DNA of 6,507 nt. Source: Firmicutes bacterium UBA6418. GTDB taxonomy: Bacteria > Bacillota > Clostridia > Peptostreptococcales > Anaerovoracaceae. Both the position numbers and the translations under genes were made by a program. This document shows, piece by piece, positions 5,863 to 6,507 of this stretch. The stretch spans positions 214 through 6,720 of the forward strand of contig DJPG01000073.1 of the NCBI GenBank assembly GCA_002439735.1, in the 5' to 3' direction. Each line of letters starts with the position of its first letter. Position 1 is the first letter of the stretch. Below the pieces are notes generated by a model. It made no database searches. It was not told the DNA's origin and saw nothing but the letters and a program-made list of their open reading frames with translations.

Positions 5863-6507
5863 ATGGATATTTTCGGCGTACTGCAGATGCTTGGCGGACT
5901 ATGCCTGTTCCTGTTCGGCATGGAAACCATGGGTGACGGTTTGACGCGAACATCCGGCAATAAGTTGGAAAAAATATTGGGAAGTTTGACTTCCAGTGTC
6001 CCACGAGGTGTGCTTCTTGGCTGTGCGGTAACGGCAGTCATCCAGAGTTCCTCGGCGACCACGGTCATGCTGGTCGGTTTTGTAAATTCCGGGATCATGC
6101 GCCTGAGTCAGGCAATCCCGGTTATCATGGGCGCGAACATCGGAACGACGGCGACGGCCTGGCTTTTGAGTCTGACTTCGATCGATGGCAACAGTTTTTT
6201 CATTCAGATGCTGAAACCGATGTCCTTTTCACCGATTCTGGCAGCGATCGCCATCGGCTTCATGATGTTCACAAAAAATGAAAAGAAACACAACATTGGA
6301 ATGATCCTGATCGGCTTCGCAGTCTTGATGTACGGCATGGATATCATGAGCAGTGCGGTCGAACCGCTCAAGGATGTACCGGAGTTTGTCAATATCCTGA
6401 CCATGTTTTCTAATCCGGTGCTTGGCGTACTGGCAGGTGCTTTTTTTACGGCTGCGATACAAAGCTCCTCCGCATCGGTCGGCATCCTGCAGGCTCTCTG
6501 CATGACC
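5863..6507 (+). CDS. Na/Pi-cotransporter family protein (NptA-like), 3'-truncated by window edge
   Basis: Membrane transporter of the Na+/phosphate cotransporter family (Na_Pi_cotrans). 215 codons are present and the frame is still open at the window end. Full-length bacterial members usually have about 550 residues, often with a C-terminal PhoU-like domain, which would lie outside. The N-terminus MDIFGVLQMLGGLCLFLFGM (1-20) is typical: a helix ending in LFLFGM with METMGDGL next. The diagnostic inverted-repeat motifs are both visible: QSSSATT (61-67) and QSSSAS (200-205), which form the re-entrant substrate-binding hairpins, plus GANIGTT (90-96). Hydrophobic helices lie at roughly 2-22, 48-75, 82-105, 118-136, 145-165 and 186-208. 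It is separated from the exporter genes by 167 nt and appears to have its own promoter and a strong ribosome binding site. Its substrate is probably phosphate, but regulators of this family in bacteria can have other roles. Confidence 0.95.
   Translation, partial: MDIFGVLQMLGGLCLFLFGMETMGDGLTRTSGNKLEKILGSLTSSVPRGVLLGCAVTAVIQSSSATTVMLVGFVNSGIMRLSQAIPVIMGANIGTTATAWLLSLTSIDGNSFFIQMLKPMSFSPILAAIAIGFMMFTKNEKKHNIGMILIGFAVLMYGMDIMSSAVEPLKDVPEFVNILTMFSNPVLGVLAGAFFTAAIQSSSASVGILQALCMT

Noticed and set aside
5729..5944. Short + strand frame of 71 codons in the intergenic region
   Set aside because: It overlaps the promoter-like segment, the ribosome binding site and the start of the Na/Pi gene, has no ribosome binding site of its own, and its tail reads that gene out of frame.

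Overview
The window is about 6.5 kb of ordinary-looking bacterial chromosome with all recognisable genes on the + strand. The order is valyl-tRNA synthetase (5' end cut by the window), folylpolyglutamate/dihydrofolate synthase, a GNAT acetyltransferase, the two halves of a ThrE/YjjP-YjjB type exporter, and a Na/Pi-cotransporter-family protein (3' end cut by the window). The valS-folC pair, strong AGGAG ribosome binding sites, a ValRS with a GSDHASIATE signature and a FolC N-terminus resembling clostridial enzymes point to an anaerobic member of the Bacillota, most likely class Clostridia. The coding DNA looks moderately GC-rich by eye. The genus cannot be told from this sequence.

Layout: valS (1-2523) runs into folC (2520-3866) through a 4-nt ATGA overlap. 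A 52-nt gap with no terminator-like structure leads to the GNAT gene (3919-4446). This gene overlaps the exporter N-half (4443-5258) by ATGA, which in turn overlaps the exporter C-half (5255-5695) by ATGA. All five could lie on one transcript, with the last three forming a tightly coupled unit. A 167-nt AT-rich intergenic region (5696-5862) holds a weak hairpin and then a promoter-like segment with 11-bp-phased TTTTAC repeats in front of the Na/Pi transporter gene (5863-end).

Functionally, the first two genes are housekeeping: tRNA charging and folate polyglutamylation. The exporter pair probably forms one 10-helix transporter for small amino acids or dicarboxylates, and the co-translated acetyltransferase may act on a related metabolite. 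The last gene is a phosphate-type transporter, and its upstream repeats suggest phosphate-responsive control.

I found no mobile element, CRISPR array, RNA gene, phage gene or defence system, and no evidence of a new multi-gene system. The observations most worth checking are a strong GC hairpin in the first codons of folC, the Pho-box-like repeat upstream of the Na/Pi gene, and a cysteine-rich insertion in ValRS.
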